NCBI GenBank assembly: GCA_033675265.1
Contig: JAUJYZ010001050.1
Span: forward strand, 130,001 to 194,000
From: Actinostola sp. cb2023
Lineage: Eukaryota > Cnidaria > Anthozoa > Actiniaria > Actinostolidae
Length of the DNA stretch: 64,000 nt
Direction of reading: 5' to 3'
Shown piece by piece: positions 12,437 to 22,417 of this stretch. Below the pieces are notes generated by a model. The model saw only the letters and a list, made by a program, of their open reading frames with translations. It was not told where the DNA came from and ran no database searches. The position numbers were made by a program, and so were the translations under genes. The first letter of the stretch is position 1. Every line of letters begins with the position of its first letter.

Positions 12437-12706
12437 TGATTAACAGTGACGAAATTACCTAGTAGTTTTTGACTAATGAGTATGAGTCAAATTCAGAAAA
12501 CGGAAGACTATATTAGCTATAATTTTAACGATTGATATCAATTAAAATTAAGAAATGTCGTATCGCGATATGTGATTTTCAGATCGCCATCAATTGTGTG
12601 TTTATGTATTGTACATATTACGCATTCTCTTGTAGTTAGCGTTCTCTGAACTGCGTACATATACTCGTACCTGTAATCGTTAATACCTCAAAAACTTCAA
12701 TACAAT
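12437..12706 (+). other. Presumed 5' region of the DIRS-like element
   Basis: AT-rich non-coding sequence before the gag ATG at 12707. It contains TTGTACATATTACGC and GTACATATACTCGTACCTG. I could not define the element's left terminal repeat. Confidence 0.4.
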
Positions 12707-13822
12707 ATGCCAGATCGGTCACCAAGGAAGGCTAAATCGCTTTGTCCTGGATGCAAAGAGCCGAAGTCATCACACGCATTCGGAAAGCCCCATAAATCCT
12801 GCCCTGGGCCAGCCGGGAACACGGCCAGCAAAACAAAGCCGGCGAAAGATGAAATTGCGACACTCAAAGAAGAAATGAACGACATGAAAGCAACTATCCA
12901 AGGCCTTGCCACCCTACTTCAAGGCCGCAAAACAAAAGAGGACGAATCTGCTGAACAGTTAACAATGAAAATGCCTTCAGAATCAATGAAACAAGATCTA
13001 AACGTCAATGACCTCCGAGCAATCAGGTCACTCGAGACCAAAGTTGATCATCAGATCGCTGAGCTGGGATTGGCAGGCACAGGCAAAGACAGCGACTCAG
13101 ATACTGACAGCAATGATTCCACCCCGAGCGATTCAACTCAAGAAGACTCCGAGAACGATAACAGGAAGGGCCATAAACAACCACACAAGCAACACGAGAC
13201 AAAACGCCAAGGTAAGAAGTTAAAAAGTGGTCTTGCCCGCAAAGCTTCTGATATAGTGTCAAAATACGTTCTATGGCCTCACGAGTATCTCTTGAACGCA
13301 CTGCCAAGCTCACAGGAACTCACGTACACAGATTTAACCTACGAGCAACTCATCGCCGGCGAACTCGACATAATCGTGTCTGGCCCCATAACTAAACACG
13401 AGCGTGACGGCCGTCTACGTCATTTAGCCGACTTGTCTAAGGATGCAACGGTGTACCCGTGGCCAACTGTCCGGAATTATCATAAGACCATCTTACAGCA
13501 GATCGAACGCGGCCAGCTACGGTGGAGCGACGATTTCGACGACTTGCACGCTCGATTCGTAAGGAAAATACCCCTCGTCGACCTCGTCGAGTCGCATGTT
13601 ACTGCCACTCTTCAAAAGTCACGCAATCGCACTCGATATTGTGGAGCCTTTCAGTCGAACCACTGCGATAAAGAGAAAGACCACCTCGTCGACGGGATTG
13701 TCGAAAAACACATCTGCGGGCCATCCATGCGCATCAGAAACATCGAGACACAACACGCTGCGATTGATTGCCCACACAAACCTCGAGGTTCACGTAAGGA
13801 ATCGACCACGAAACCCAATTGA
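12707..13822 (+). CDS. DIRS-like gag protein, 371 aa
   Basis: A structural/nucleic-acid-binding protein for retroelement particles, by position and composition. Near the N terminus is a Cys/His cluster, CPGCKEPKSSHAFGKPHKSC (C-x2-C-x6-H-x5-H-x2-C), a possible zinc-binding motif. Residues about 45-75 are rich in heptad-like Glu/Lys/Leu and could form a coiled coil. An acidic Asp/Ser-rich linker (about 125-150) and a Lys/Arg-rich patch follow, then a conserved-looking region (YVLWPHEYLL onwards, about 185-320). The C terminus has further Cys/His (YCGAF, NHCDKEKDH). The start is the first ATG after in-frame stops. A TGA separates it by 42 bases from the pol ATG in the same frame, so readthrough or reinitiation could express pol. 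Confidence 0.75.
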   Translation: MPDRSPRKAKSLCPGCKEPKSSHAFGKPHKSCPGPAGNTASKTKPAKDEIATLKEEMNDMKATIQGLATLLQGRKTKEDESAEQLTMKMPSESMKQDLNVNDLRAIRSLETKVDHQIAELGLAGTGKDSDSDTDSNDSTPSDSTQEDSENDNRKGHKQPHKQHETKRQGKKLKSGLARKASDIVSKYVLWPHEYLLNALPSSQELTYTDLTYEQLIAGELDIIVSGPITKHERDGRLRHLADLSKDATVYPWPTVRNYHKTILQQIERGQLRWSDDFDDLHARFVRKIPLVDLVESHVTATLQKSRNRTRYCGAFQSNHCDKEKDHLVDGIVEKHICGPSMRIRNIETQHAAIDCPHKPRGSRKESTTKPN

Positions 13823-13864
13823 CCACTACTTCACACTGAAAACTTAGACTGGACCTACGGACAC

Positions 13865-15988
13865 ATGTATCACCCGGAATTGACCAAGGACACAGACAGG
13901 CTCTTGTCCATGGACACGCCCTCGTCCATGGACCCGCCCTCAATCGCGGACACGCCCTCCACCACGGACACGCCCTCCACCACGGACACGCCCTCAACCG
14001 CGGACACGCCCTCAACCACGGACACGCCCTCAACCGCGGACACGCCCTCAACCACGGACACGCCCTCAACCGCGGACACGCCCTCAACCACGGACACGCC
14101 CTCAACCGCGGGCACGCCCTCAACCACGGACACGCCCTCACCCAAGGACACGCCCTCATCCACGGACACGCCCTCACCCAAGGACACGCCCTCATCCACG
14201 GACACGCCCTCATCCACGGATACGTCACACAATACAGTCGTCGACCATACCACATCGCATCTGGGTACTTCACCTCGGATTTCGTCAACGCACCTTCCTG
14301 TACAACAATCAGCCGCCCCATACATCGCACGACTTCACAAGCTCGTTCAGACTTCTCAGTCATATAATTACGCAGGCCTACGCATCCCAATAACGTCTCC
14401 ACTCAAAATTCCCGCTTGGCGAACGAGACTCCACGACTATCACGACAAAATCGTTGCCGAATTCCTTGAGTTTGGATGGCCTGTGAGCTATCAATCTGAC
14501 ACACTACCAATAACATTTATCAAAAATCATCCTTCGGCGGCGCGATTCAGCGACGCCGTTGACAAATACGTAACCAAGGAAGTCACTCTCGGGGCCACAT
14601 TCGGGCCTTACAGCAGAAACCCTCTTCACCAGCCGCTCGCCACATCTCCCCTCTCCGCCGTACCAAAGAAAAACTCTTGTGACATGAGAATCGTGATGGA
14701 TTTAAGTTTCCCACACTCGACATCAGTCAATGACGGCATACCTTCTGATCACTTTCTCGGCGAACCTTTCAAGCTCACATATCCTACAATTCGCACCTTG
14801 ATGGATATCATCCGCGATCACGGCCAAGGCTGCTTACTGTATAAGCTCGACCTACGGAGAGCATACCGTCAGCTTCCTGTCGACCCACATGATTACCACT
14901 TACTCGGATTTTGGTGGCGCGACTCATATTACGTCGATACGAGACTTCCATTCGGCCTTCGCTCAGCCCCTCAGGCCTGTCAACGTAGCACAAATGCCAT
15001 AGTCTACATGCACACGAAGAACGGTCATCACGCGGTGAACTACCTCGATGACTTCTGCGGAGTAAGTCCCTCATCTCAGGCATTGACAGCGTTCAACTCT
15101 CTGCGTGACCTACTCGTAGAACTCGGTCTAGAAGAAGCCACAGAGAAAACCGTTTCACCCACAACCCATCTCACATTTATCGGACTTGACATTGATACCG
15201 TCGCTATGACCGTCGCAGTGCCACCCGAGAAGCTCGCAGAAATCCGCTCAATCCTCATCACCTGGCAGGGACGACAGCGCGCTACTAGAAGACAACTACA
15301 ATCCCTCATCGGAAAGCTAGCTTTTGCTGCCGCCTGTATCCCACCCGGTCGAATCTTCATGTCACGCCTATTAACCGCCCTTCGGTCAGTCAAAAGGCCA
15401 CACCATCGCATCCGCCTCACAGCGGATTTCCGCATGGATTTACACTGGTGGCATACATTTAGTAGCCAATACAATGGAATCTCCCTGATCCTTGAACACT
15501 CAACCCCCAAAGCAGATGAGACCGTCGCATCAGACGCGTGCCTGACAGGGTGTGGTGCCTTGTACAACAACGAATATTTTCACAGAACATTCCCGCGACA
15601 TCTTCTTTCAGACTCCAACTTGCACATCCACCATCTGGAACTGCTCACCGTAGTTGTTGCCTGTCGTACATGGGGGCCCCAGTGGCAACGCAAACGCATT
15701 ATCATTAACTGTGACAACGCGGCCTCAGTTCACGCAATCAATGGCACACGAAGTAAGGATACCTTCTTGTCTACTTGCGTGCGCGAGCTGTGGTTCCTGT
15801 CATCTCAACATCACTTCGAAATCAAAGCCGTCCACATCGCAGGAATAGAGAACCGACTCCCCGATCTCTTGTCTCGGTGGCACCTGGGCTCGCATTACGG
15901 TGTCAACTTCCATAAGACCACAGCGGGCAAGCACCTTCAAGAGATACTCATTGAGGATAGAGCATTTGATTTTCACTCACCATATTGA
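13865..15988 (+). CDS. DIRS-like reverse transcriptase-RNase H, 707 aa
   Basis: Copies element RNA into DNA and removes the RNA strand. Residues about 15-120 are a Ser/Thr/Pro/Asp repeat (see 13905-14226). The RT domain follows: SAVPKKNSCDMRIVMDL (fingers), YKLDLRRAYRQLPV (first catalytic Asp), LPFGLRSAPQACQR, and the active-site motif NYLDDF at about residues 394-399. RNase H-like motifs are ASDACLTGCGALY (Asp), HHLELLTVV (Glu), NCDNAASVHAIN (Asp) and GIENRLPDLLSR. No integrase or methyltransferase domain is present. The frame is intact across 2.1 kb, which suggests recent activity. The 3' end overlaps the recombinase frame by about 90 bases, as is usual in this group. Confidence 0.88.
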   Translation: MYHPELTKDTDRLLSMDTPSSMDPPSIADTPSTTDTPSTTDTPSTADTPSTTDTPSTADTPSTTDTPSTADTPSTTDTPSTAGTPSTTDTPSPKDTPSSTDTPSPKDTPSSTDTPSSTDTSHNTVVDHTTSHLGTSPRISSTHLPVQQSAAPYIARLHKLVQTSQSYNYAGLRIPITSPLKIPAWRTRLHDYHDKIVAEFLEFGWPVSYQSDTLPITFIKNHPSAARFSDAVDKYVTKEVTLGATFGPYSRNPLHQPLATSPLSAVPKKNSCDMRIVMDLSFPHSTSVNDGIPSDHFLGEPFKLTYPTIRTLMDIIRDHGQGCLLYKLDLRRAYRQLPVDPHDYHLLGFWWRDSYYVDTRLPFGLRSAPQACQRSTNAIVYMHTKNGHHAVNYLDDFCGVSPSSQALTAFNSLRDLLVELGLEEATEKTVSPTTHLTFIGLDIDTVAMTVAVPPEKLAEIRSILITWQGRQRATRRQLQSLIGKLAFAAACIPPGRIFMSRLLTALRSVKRPHHRIRLTADFRMDLHWWHTFSSQYNGISLILEHSTPKADETVASDACLTGCGALYNNEYFHRTFPRHLLSDSNLHIHHLELLTVVVACRTWGPQWQRKRIIINCDNAASVHAINGTRSKDTFLSTCVRELWFLSSQHHFEIKAVHIAGIENRLPDLLSRWHLGSHYGVNFHKTTAGKHLQEILIEDRAFDFHSPY
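13905..14226 (+). repeat. 18-bp in-frame tandem repeat inside the DIRS pol ORF
   Basis: Units of the form ACGGACACGCCCTCAACC (18 bp) repeat about 18 times and encode TDTPST/TDTPSS/KDTPSS hexapeptides. The tract is a low-complexity linker ahead of the RT domain. Because 18 is a multiple of 3 and the unit lacks stops on either strand, the complementary strand is also open for over 200 codons. Confidence 0.9.
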
Positions 15989-16998
15989 CTATTCCTTTCT
16001 ACTCAGTACAGTTACACCACCAGCTCTCGAGCGCTTGGACAAAGACTCTCGTTGCTCGATGAGAGCAGCATTTCGACCCGGCACAGAGGCTAACCTCCGC
16101 ACACAACTACGCTCCTATCTTCTATTTTGCAACTACTTCAAACTGACCCCATTTCCAGCATCACCATATGTTTTTAGGTGCTTCATCCAACTTCTGTCTC
16201 GAACATTCAAGAGCCATCAATCCATCCGGAACTACGTCAGCGGAATCAAAACGTTTCATTCGTTACTTGGCCATAAAACATGTGCCTTCACGTCAATAGA
16301 CGTACTCCTCACTATGCGCGGCATAGCAAAACTTTCTACTCACCATCCTCGCCAGAAACTGCCAGTCACCCCTGATATGTTGCTCAACATGCACAAACAC
16401 CTGGACCTCGATGATTCTCTCGACACCACAGTCTACGCAGCCATTTTGATCATGTTTTTTTGCATTTCTCCGTCGATCAAACATTACCCCACGCTCCACA
16501 ACATCTTTTGACGTTCATCGAAACTTAACTCGACGGGATATTGTTGCCAATCCAGCCGGCCTTGGAGTCATAATCCGCTGGTCCAAAACTATTCAGTGCC
16601 ACGAGAGAGTGCTCACTATCCCCCTGACTGCCATCCCATCGTCACCATTGTGCCCAATAGCGGCTTACTCGAAAATGGTCCAACTAATTCCTGCAGCACC
16701 ACAGGACCCAGCTTTCGTCGTCCCGCACCGTGACAGTAAACTGCGCCCCTTAACACAAGCTCAGTTGGCCACTCGCTTCAAAGAACTGATATCTTCCATC
16801 GGCCTTGATCACAAGCTCTATTCCCTACATAGCCTGCGCCGAGGGGGAGCAACATTTGCAAGACTCGCTGGTGTGCCTACGGACCTTATAAAGATTCACG
16901 GTGACTGGAAATCCAACGCATATCAGTTGTATATCAAGGTCCCTTTTACGCAGCGCCTCAGTACGTCTCACTCAGGACATGGCAAGACTCATCCGTAA
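15900..16998 (+). pseudogene. DIRS-like tyrosine recombinase, one frameshift
   Basis: Would integrate the circular cDNA of the element. The N-terminal SAM-like core-binding region is at about 16060-16300 (RSYLLFCNYFKLTPFPASP, RNYVSGIKTFHSLLG). The catalytic domain begins before a run of seven T at 16455-16461. After that run the frame moves by one: the ORF as read ends at 16509-16511, while the adjacent frame carries FLRRSN, with the expected first catalytic Arg, just after the run. That frame continues to HSLRRGGATFARLAG (H-x-x-R) and IHGDWKSNAYQLY (His/Trp and the nucleophile Tyr), ending at TAA 16996-16998. All catalytic positions survive; only the T-run length is off. The true start is unclear because the frame opens with GTG inside the pol overlap. 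Confidence 0.8.
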
Positions 16999-17070
16999 CA
17001 AACTTGGATCGACCACAGTGCATAATACACTATAGATAGATAGACATATATATATATATTATTAACTTTT

Positions 17071-17138
17071 GTTTGGCGGTTTTGCTGGGAAGTTGAAGTG
17101 TTTTGAACCTCATTAATAAACACTTCCTACCGCCAAAC
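17071..17138. repeat. Hairpin 3' of the recombinase ORF
   Basis: GTTTGGCGGT at 17071-17080 pairs with ACCGCCAAAC at 17129-17138. Inside, AAGTGTTT pairs with AAACACTT. DIRS-group elements carry inverted or split terminal repeats here, so this may be part of that terminus. Confidence 0.6.
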
Positions 17139-17376
17139 ACGCGTACACTGTTTTATATAGCTATATGAGAATTACTGTATTACTAGGGACCATAACTGAA
17201 CTGATTAGTTCGTTATTACGGGACTACATACATACATACATATACTTTATTTCATGTGGGTGGCAAATCCATTTACAAGTACTGTTTGCAATTGATGCAC
17301 TGGGATAAAAAAAAAGGTTCATTATAACGGCAGACAGGTCAGCGATGACGTGTCTGCATCTGGGGCAATCTGTCTT
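17139..17376. other. Non-coding stretch with (CATA)n
   Basis: Contains a short ACATACATACAT run at about 17227-17242 followed by TATACTTTATTTCATGTGGG. No gene is seen. Confidence 0.4.
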
Positions 17377-17522
17377 CACCAAATTTTCTCAAAAGTTAAA
17401 TAAACTCACAAAGAGCAAATACAATCATTTTAAAAACGATTTATCGTATTTTCGATTTTTAAATAAATTTAAACTGCACAATCTCTATATAAAGCTTCAA
17501 ATGGTGAGCTTGGGCTACCTGT
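17377..17522. repeat. Second copy of the MITE right half (direct repeat of 12296-12436)
   Basis: Shares TTAAATAAACTCACAAAGA, ATACAATCATTTTAAAAACG, CTGCACAATCTCTATATAAA and GCTTGGGCTACCTGTG with the 12146-12436 element, in the same orientation. The DIRS-like element therefore lies between two direct copies about 5.1 kb apart. Confidence 0.7.
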
Positions 17523-17731
17523 GTGTTAATATGGTCAGATGTAGCTCCAATCAAACTCAAAATAATGCCGCAATGCCCGAAATATTAGCTTCACTGCTCA
17601 GTTTCGACTGCACTCACCGTCATAGTGGCCATATTGGTTCTCGACAACAAAGCAATCCTCATTAGCTTCTCTTGTCGGTTCATCCAACATGGCGGCTGCA
17701 GCTTTGTTGTTTATTTCTCAAGGGATTTTCG

Positions 17732-17823
17732 GTCACGTGGTTGCACACCATGGTGTGCAACCACGTGACTGAGAACCATTTACAATGAATTCTTGGCCAA
17801 GAATTCATTGTAAATGGTTCTCA
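17732..17823. repeat. Two abutting perfect palindromes (38 bp and 54 bp)
   Basis: Palindrome 1 spans 17732-17769, centre ACCA|TGGT, each half 19 bp with no mismatch (GTCACGTGGTTGCACACCA). Palindrome 2 spans 17770-17823, centre TTGG|CCAA, each half 27 bp with no mismatch (starting TGAGAACCATTTACAATG). Neither has a loop. They are adjacent. This could form a double cruciform. Confidence 0.9.
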
Positions 17824-19364
17824 ACTCTAGTTCAAGTTCAATCTTGTGAATTCTTCTTTGTTGGTTTGGGTGAACTAAGCCTACAAGTGATCACTGTTTA
17901 GCAGAACACAGCCGACCGGTACAAGTGTCACAGGGATTTCACGGCCTTCTCACCCCATTACCTTATTAAGAGAGGTTGACTGTAAACTTCGAAGATTGAG
18001 CGGAAAATGGGGGTCTTCCAAACTTAACCACCTTTTTGCCATAGATAAAGTATTGATAGCAGACAACAGCTGTGGGGTTGGTTTTTGCCTCACCCCTCAA
18101 GGTATGGTAAAAACGGGATTGGTATTTCCTATAGAGAGAGGGGCTGGGACGAGAGTAAAATAATTGCGAATTTATACATTTTGTTAAGCAAGCCACAGCT
18201 GATTAAAATGAATTTTAAAAAAAGTTTTGCAGCGTTTCGGAATATCTACATAAGGGCTTCTAATTTGTGGGATCTTTGTTAGTTGTCTGTTTTATATCGC
18301 TGATAAAAACGTTTGGCAAATATAGTCTTTTTGTATAAATCATTGAAGCTGATTTTAGTGTCTGAAGTTAAACCGATTTTAGGAATGTCTGACCAACTAG
18401 ACTGACTGAATTAGTGTCCATTCACAAGAAGGGGTATCTACCTTTCACATGGACTGACGTTTTTGAAGGGTAAATGTACTCGTTTTGTTATTCACGTGAA
18501 GCAACTTTAGTTAATTATGCAAATTTGAGGAGAATAACAAGTAACAAGCAAGAGCTGGCGCACCTCACTAATTGATACATTTGAATAACTTTATTCGTCT
18601 AGTTGTTGTTTCTGATTCGCAATAATAGTTACTACTAAAAGGAAAAACTAACTTCAGATATTATCGTACTGGAAAACTAAAAACTTGATACGAAAGTTTT
18701 CGCTATTCAAGATCATCCCCGGCAAAATGTTAGTTTAAAAAATGTATACTTTAACAACTGAAATGCTTCAAGATACTGATGATATATCGCACAATTAAAT
18801 GATCAAAGTGAACTGCTATGATACAAGCAGTTTTACAGCTTATTAGTTGCATGCCGGCGGCGGAATAAAAGCCCGAATAAAAGTTGCAATCTACACGAGT
18901 CAGACATACATTGTGTGCGTTTGTTTGTTATGTCGAAACGGAGCTAGCGTGAGCGATGTTAATCGGCCATTATAAAGGATTCCGAATCTTTATATATTGG
19001 CATGTGGTGTTCTTTTCAAGATTTGAGTGGCTCAGAATGTGGAGACGTATCAGAAAGTGTAAATCTACCTCATCATGTAGTGCCTCTGGGGTCGTGTACC
19101 AGTCTACCAGAGATATAACGAGACATCTCAGTACTATTCGAGTAAGTGACATTTAAACACTGAGGTCGAATTGATTTTAGCCAGAGTGGGTATTTTCTCT
19201 AACAACTTGGAATACTTGGCATCATTTACTATTTGTGCCAAGCATCGCTACAGTCTTGGTGGTGTTCTTGCCGCTGTTATTGTTGTTGATGGTGGTGATG
19301 TTCATGATGATGGTCATGGTGTTTAATGATGATGACGATGATGCCTGGGTGGTACTAAGGGCGT
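17824..19364. other. Non-coding stretch with simple (GAT)-rich tract
   Basis: About 19260-19345 is GATGAT/GGTGGT-rich. No supported gene; an open frame at 18955-19156 is discussed under rejected items. Confidence 0.35.
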
Positions 19365-19600
19365 ATTCGGATAGAGGTGTACGACGGACCCCCGACCCTC
19401 TCCCAGACCTAAAATTGCGATTTTCCATACCCTATCCTAGAAATGTTAACGTTCTTTCTGACGCTGTTTTATTTGGTAAAACTGTAAGTCGCAACAATGA
19501 TAACGCTGGTAGCCTCCTTTGCAGCAGCTCTTTGTGTTGATCGCTTTCCGACACAAAGGTCGGACCGACACAAAGAGCGGTGTAATTGGGCGCGTCAATT

Positions 19601-19911
19601 ATATATCCCGACCGCAAAAGGTACCCTATATCCCGACCGCAAAAGGTATCCTATATCCCGACCGCAAAAGGTACCCTATATCCCGACCGCAAAAGGTACC
19701 CCGCAAAAGGTACCCTATATCCCGACCGCAAAAGGTACCCTATATCCCGACCGCAAAAGGTACCCTATATCCCGACCGCAAAAGGTCCCCCAAAAGGTAC
19801 CTTATATCCCGACCGCAAACGGTACCTATATCCCGACCGCAAAAGGTACCTATATCCCGACCGCAAACGATCCCGCAAAAGGTACGCTATATCCCGACCG
19901 CAAAAGGTACC
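19601..19911. repeat. 25-bp minisatellite (TATATCCCGACCGCAAAAGG)
   Basis: About 12 units of CCCTATATCCCGACCGCAAA plus AGGTA, some truncated. All three + strand frames are open over 100 codons, purely because of the repeat. A looser relative (CCATACCCTATCCTAG) precedes it at 19380-19440. Confidence 0.9.
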
Positions 19912-21147
19912 CAATTAGCCATTTTGGAAATGAGTAAAGGACTGGGAACGAGTTTTTAAAATTAATATAATTGAAAAATGAACGGCCCATCACAAGAAAG
20001 AGCATATCAGAATTGGTAAGTTTCAGGAGTTTGATAGGGTTTGGACAAGTAGTAAATGAACTGCAGACATTCAGAAACTGCAAAGAAATGTATGGTTAGA
20101 GCAGCCTCCTCCAGTAGCCGGTCAAACGGTGAACGCAAGTTGATGCAATTAAGTTCATATGTTTCTTTACTCCAGCTAACTGTGGTTTATTCGTTCGGCT
20201 GAATTGCGAAGACACTTTCAGTGACTTGCGCATTGCGCATGCGTTCGCGTTTGCCGGTCAAACGGTGGGGGGGGGGGGGGGGGGGGGGGGGAGGTACTTG
20301 ACCCATGCTTGGGGTGTTTCTTGGTGCTACAGTCTGCATTGTATTTTTGGTTAGGTTTCTTTGTATGCAGGGTATTGTTTTGGTTCAAGTTCATTCTTCT
20401 CGTTCTTTGTGTTCATTGTCTAACGTCATCTGGTGTTCTGCAACACCAAGAAACCTCCCATGTTTGGGTATAGGGGTGCCGCTGAGGGTTTGAAAACCTG
20501 ACCCTGTTTGGGACAAAAATAATCTAAAATACATACACTGTCTAGGACAACACGTACCCTCTATTTTAGGACCCTGTTTAGGACGAAGGACAAAATACAC
20601 ACAATTCTAACGCGTTTTCATTGACTGATGACCTGCTAAAGACCGGCAAATCTCGGATCTCAGATATATGGCTAAATACCGGATAAAACCATATTTAACG
20701 ACGACAATCGTGCATTACCATACCCTGTTTAGGACAGACTCACATAAAATCATATACCCTGTTCTACCCTGTTCAGGACAGAGAGGCCAAAAATCATACC
20801 CTCTCCAGCGGCACGTCCCCGTATAGCGTCGATGCAAGTCCCTGCAAGTTTAATAGCGATCAAACGTCTACGCAAGTCAAAACTTGCATGAACTTGCAGC
20901 GACTTGCGTTTACGTTTGACCGGGGCTTTAGTCGAGGCTATGGTTACAGGGGACACATACACTTCTTTGCGGTAAATTTCGAGATGTTTGGAAAGCTGTT
21001 ATTCGTTCAATATCTAACTGAACCTATCGAAACTTTGTAAACTTACTAACGCTGACATGCTCTTTCTTGTGATGGGGTTCATTTCTTAATTAGATTAATT
21101 CTAAAACTCGTTCCCAGTCCTTTACTCGTTTCCAAAGTGACTAATTG
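19912..21147. mobile_element. 1.2-kb foldback element
   Basis: CAATTAG, TGGAAATGAGTAAAGGACTG and GGGAACGAGTTTT on the left face CAGTCCTTTACTCGTTTCCA, AAAACTCGTTCCC and CTAATTG on the right. The arms run about 220 bp with divergence; CACAAGAAAGAGCAT / ATGCTCTTTCTTGTG marks their inner ends. The centre contains a G25 run (20267-20291) and repeats with ACCCTGTTTAGGAC. There is no coding capacity. Confidence 0.65.
20267..20291 (+). repeat. G25 homopolymer
   Basis: Twenty-five consecutive G, inside the foldback element. It is likely to be length-variable or poorly resolved by sequencing. Confidence 0.9.
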
Positions 21148-22225
21148 TGACACACAATTTCTTCAAAAACAATCATATTCAATCTCCTTGATCCTCCTAA
21201 ATAATAAACCAAGCATCACAACTGTCTTGTTGTATTGGTATTATTTGCTCAAATGTCAAATTTCCTTTATTTCCAGAATAAAATGCAAAAACAATATTTT
21301 TTGTGTGTGTGATTTTCAGAGAATTTGACTGGATTTTTCAAACTTTCTATGAAATTACCCAGGAAAAACTTGATTTCACAAGCTTTCTTATACTTCGAAC
21401 TCTATAAATACTAAGAATCAAGTCCGCTGGATGATCAGACGTTTCGCCAAAACTTACTCTTCAAATACAATATTTTCATATTTTTTCTTAGACAAAAACC
21501 CTTTCTCAAAATAGAGCTGTAGATTCTTCGAAAATTTAACGTTTTGAAGAAAATTGTGCTAGATTTATTAGAAATAGATCAAATATAATACCAAATGTGT
21601 TTTTTGTTCTAATATCCTTATTGCGTACGAGTAACGACCCTTGAAACATACCCTAAATTTCCTATTTTCACTTCTCGCCCCAGGCCTCCTCAATACACCA
21701 AATTTGCATGGCCTGTAGATTGCCGGCATTATGATATTTTAATAAACTAATGCCGTGGATTTAATTTAGACCTCTAACACAAACTATGACCAAAACGTGA
21801 TTGAAATCAGCTAATCCTCATTTTCCGTCTTTCTTTCATTTTCTTCGAATTTTACAGTCAACCTCTCTTAATACCATTGTTACCTTGTTACCTAAAGATT
21901 TGTAAAAATAATGTCAATTAGCTCAGCTTTTCTTCGTGTTTCGTATTCACAGGATACACAAACTGACCGAAAGGAAGTGTAGAAGCATTTTTCTGTAATT
22001 TTCTGACAGAAAATACCATTCTTCAAAACGTTTTTCCTGACAAAACACTAAACGGCACAGATAAAAGTTGTCGAGTCGCTTGCCATTTTGATTTCTTTCG
22101 CGAGATTTGATTGGATATGATGGGCGATTTCTGACGCTTTTCAGGAGAATTGCAAATTTGATCAGTAGAATCTCACGTAAATAAAGGATCTTTTCGAAGA
22201 GAAATCATTGCAGTTATTTTATAAA

Positions 22226-22417
22226 AGAAATATGAAACAGTTATCCGTTTTATATACTCTGATCTAAAACACTTGGGATCGATGTTGGGAGAACACTTGA
22301 GAAGCTGGAAACCACTGCGCTTCGCGTCGTGGTTTCCTACGCTTCTCTCGTATTCTCCCAACATCCCGCGTTTAGATCAGACTGGTATATAAAACGGAAA
22401 ACTGTTTTACATTTCTT
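22226..22417. mobile_element. MITE hairpin with CTTCG centre
   Basis: The left arm has AAACAGTTATCCGTTTTATA, GATCTAAA, TGTTGGGAGAA and GGAAACCAC; the right arm has the complements. The centre is GCGCTTCGCG. It is nearly palindromic over 190 bp. Confidence 0.7.

Larger units (their letters stand above)
12707..17138 (+). mobile_element. Near-complete DIRS-like (tyrosine recombinase) retrotransposon
   Basis: Three ORFs in one direction: gag (12707-13822), reverse transcriptase-RNase H (13865-15988) and a tyrosine recombinase (about 15900-16998). This is the DIRS order of retroelements, which integrate with a tyrosine recombinase rather than a DDE integrase. No methyltransferase domain follows RNase H, which favours a Ngaro- or PAT-like group over classical DIRS1. 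The only clear lesion is a one-base frameshift in the recombinase. A 3' hairpin lies at 17071-17138. The exact ends are not resolved. Base composition (GC-rich coding) contrasts with the AT-rich surroundings. Confidence 0.85.
17964..21873. mobile_element. Possible 3.9-kb TIR element (TATTAAGAGAGGTTGACTG ends)
   Basis: TATTAAGAGAGGTTGACTG at 17964 onward and its complement ending at 21873 face each other, with imperfect pairing for about 60 bp. Flanks (CCATTACC and CCATTGTTACC) are similar but not an exact duplication. No transposase is found. The interval contains a 25-bp minisatellite and the nested foldback at 19912-21147. The end resembles the TTAATAGAGGTT end of the repeat at 61.0-61.6 kb. 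Confidence 0.4.

Noticed and set aside
13734..14402. 222-codon open frame on the - strand inside the DIRS pol gene, with Arg-Ala-Cys-Pro-Trp repeats
   Set aside because: Complement of the 18-bp coding repeat; openness follows from the repeat having no stop on either strand. The + strand has the RT domain.
18955..19156. Possible exon with Cys/His residues and a GTAAGT donor at about 19142
   Set aside because: One Cys pair and a single His do not make a C2H2 finger, the upstream acceptor is unclear, and no partner exon was found.
19497..19959. Three overlapping open frames of 110-146 codons on the + strand
   Set aside because: Translations of the 25-bp minisatellite in all frames, with no independent coding signal.
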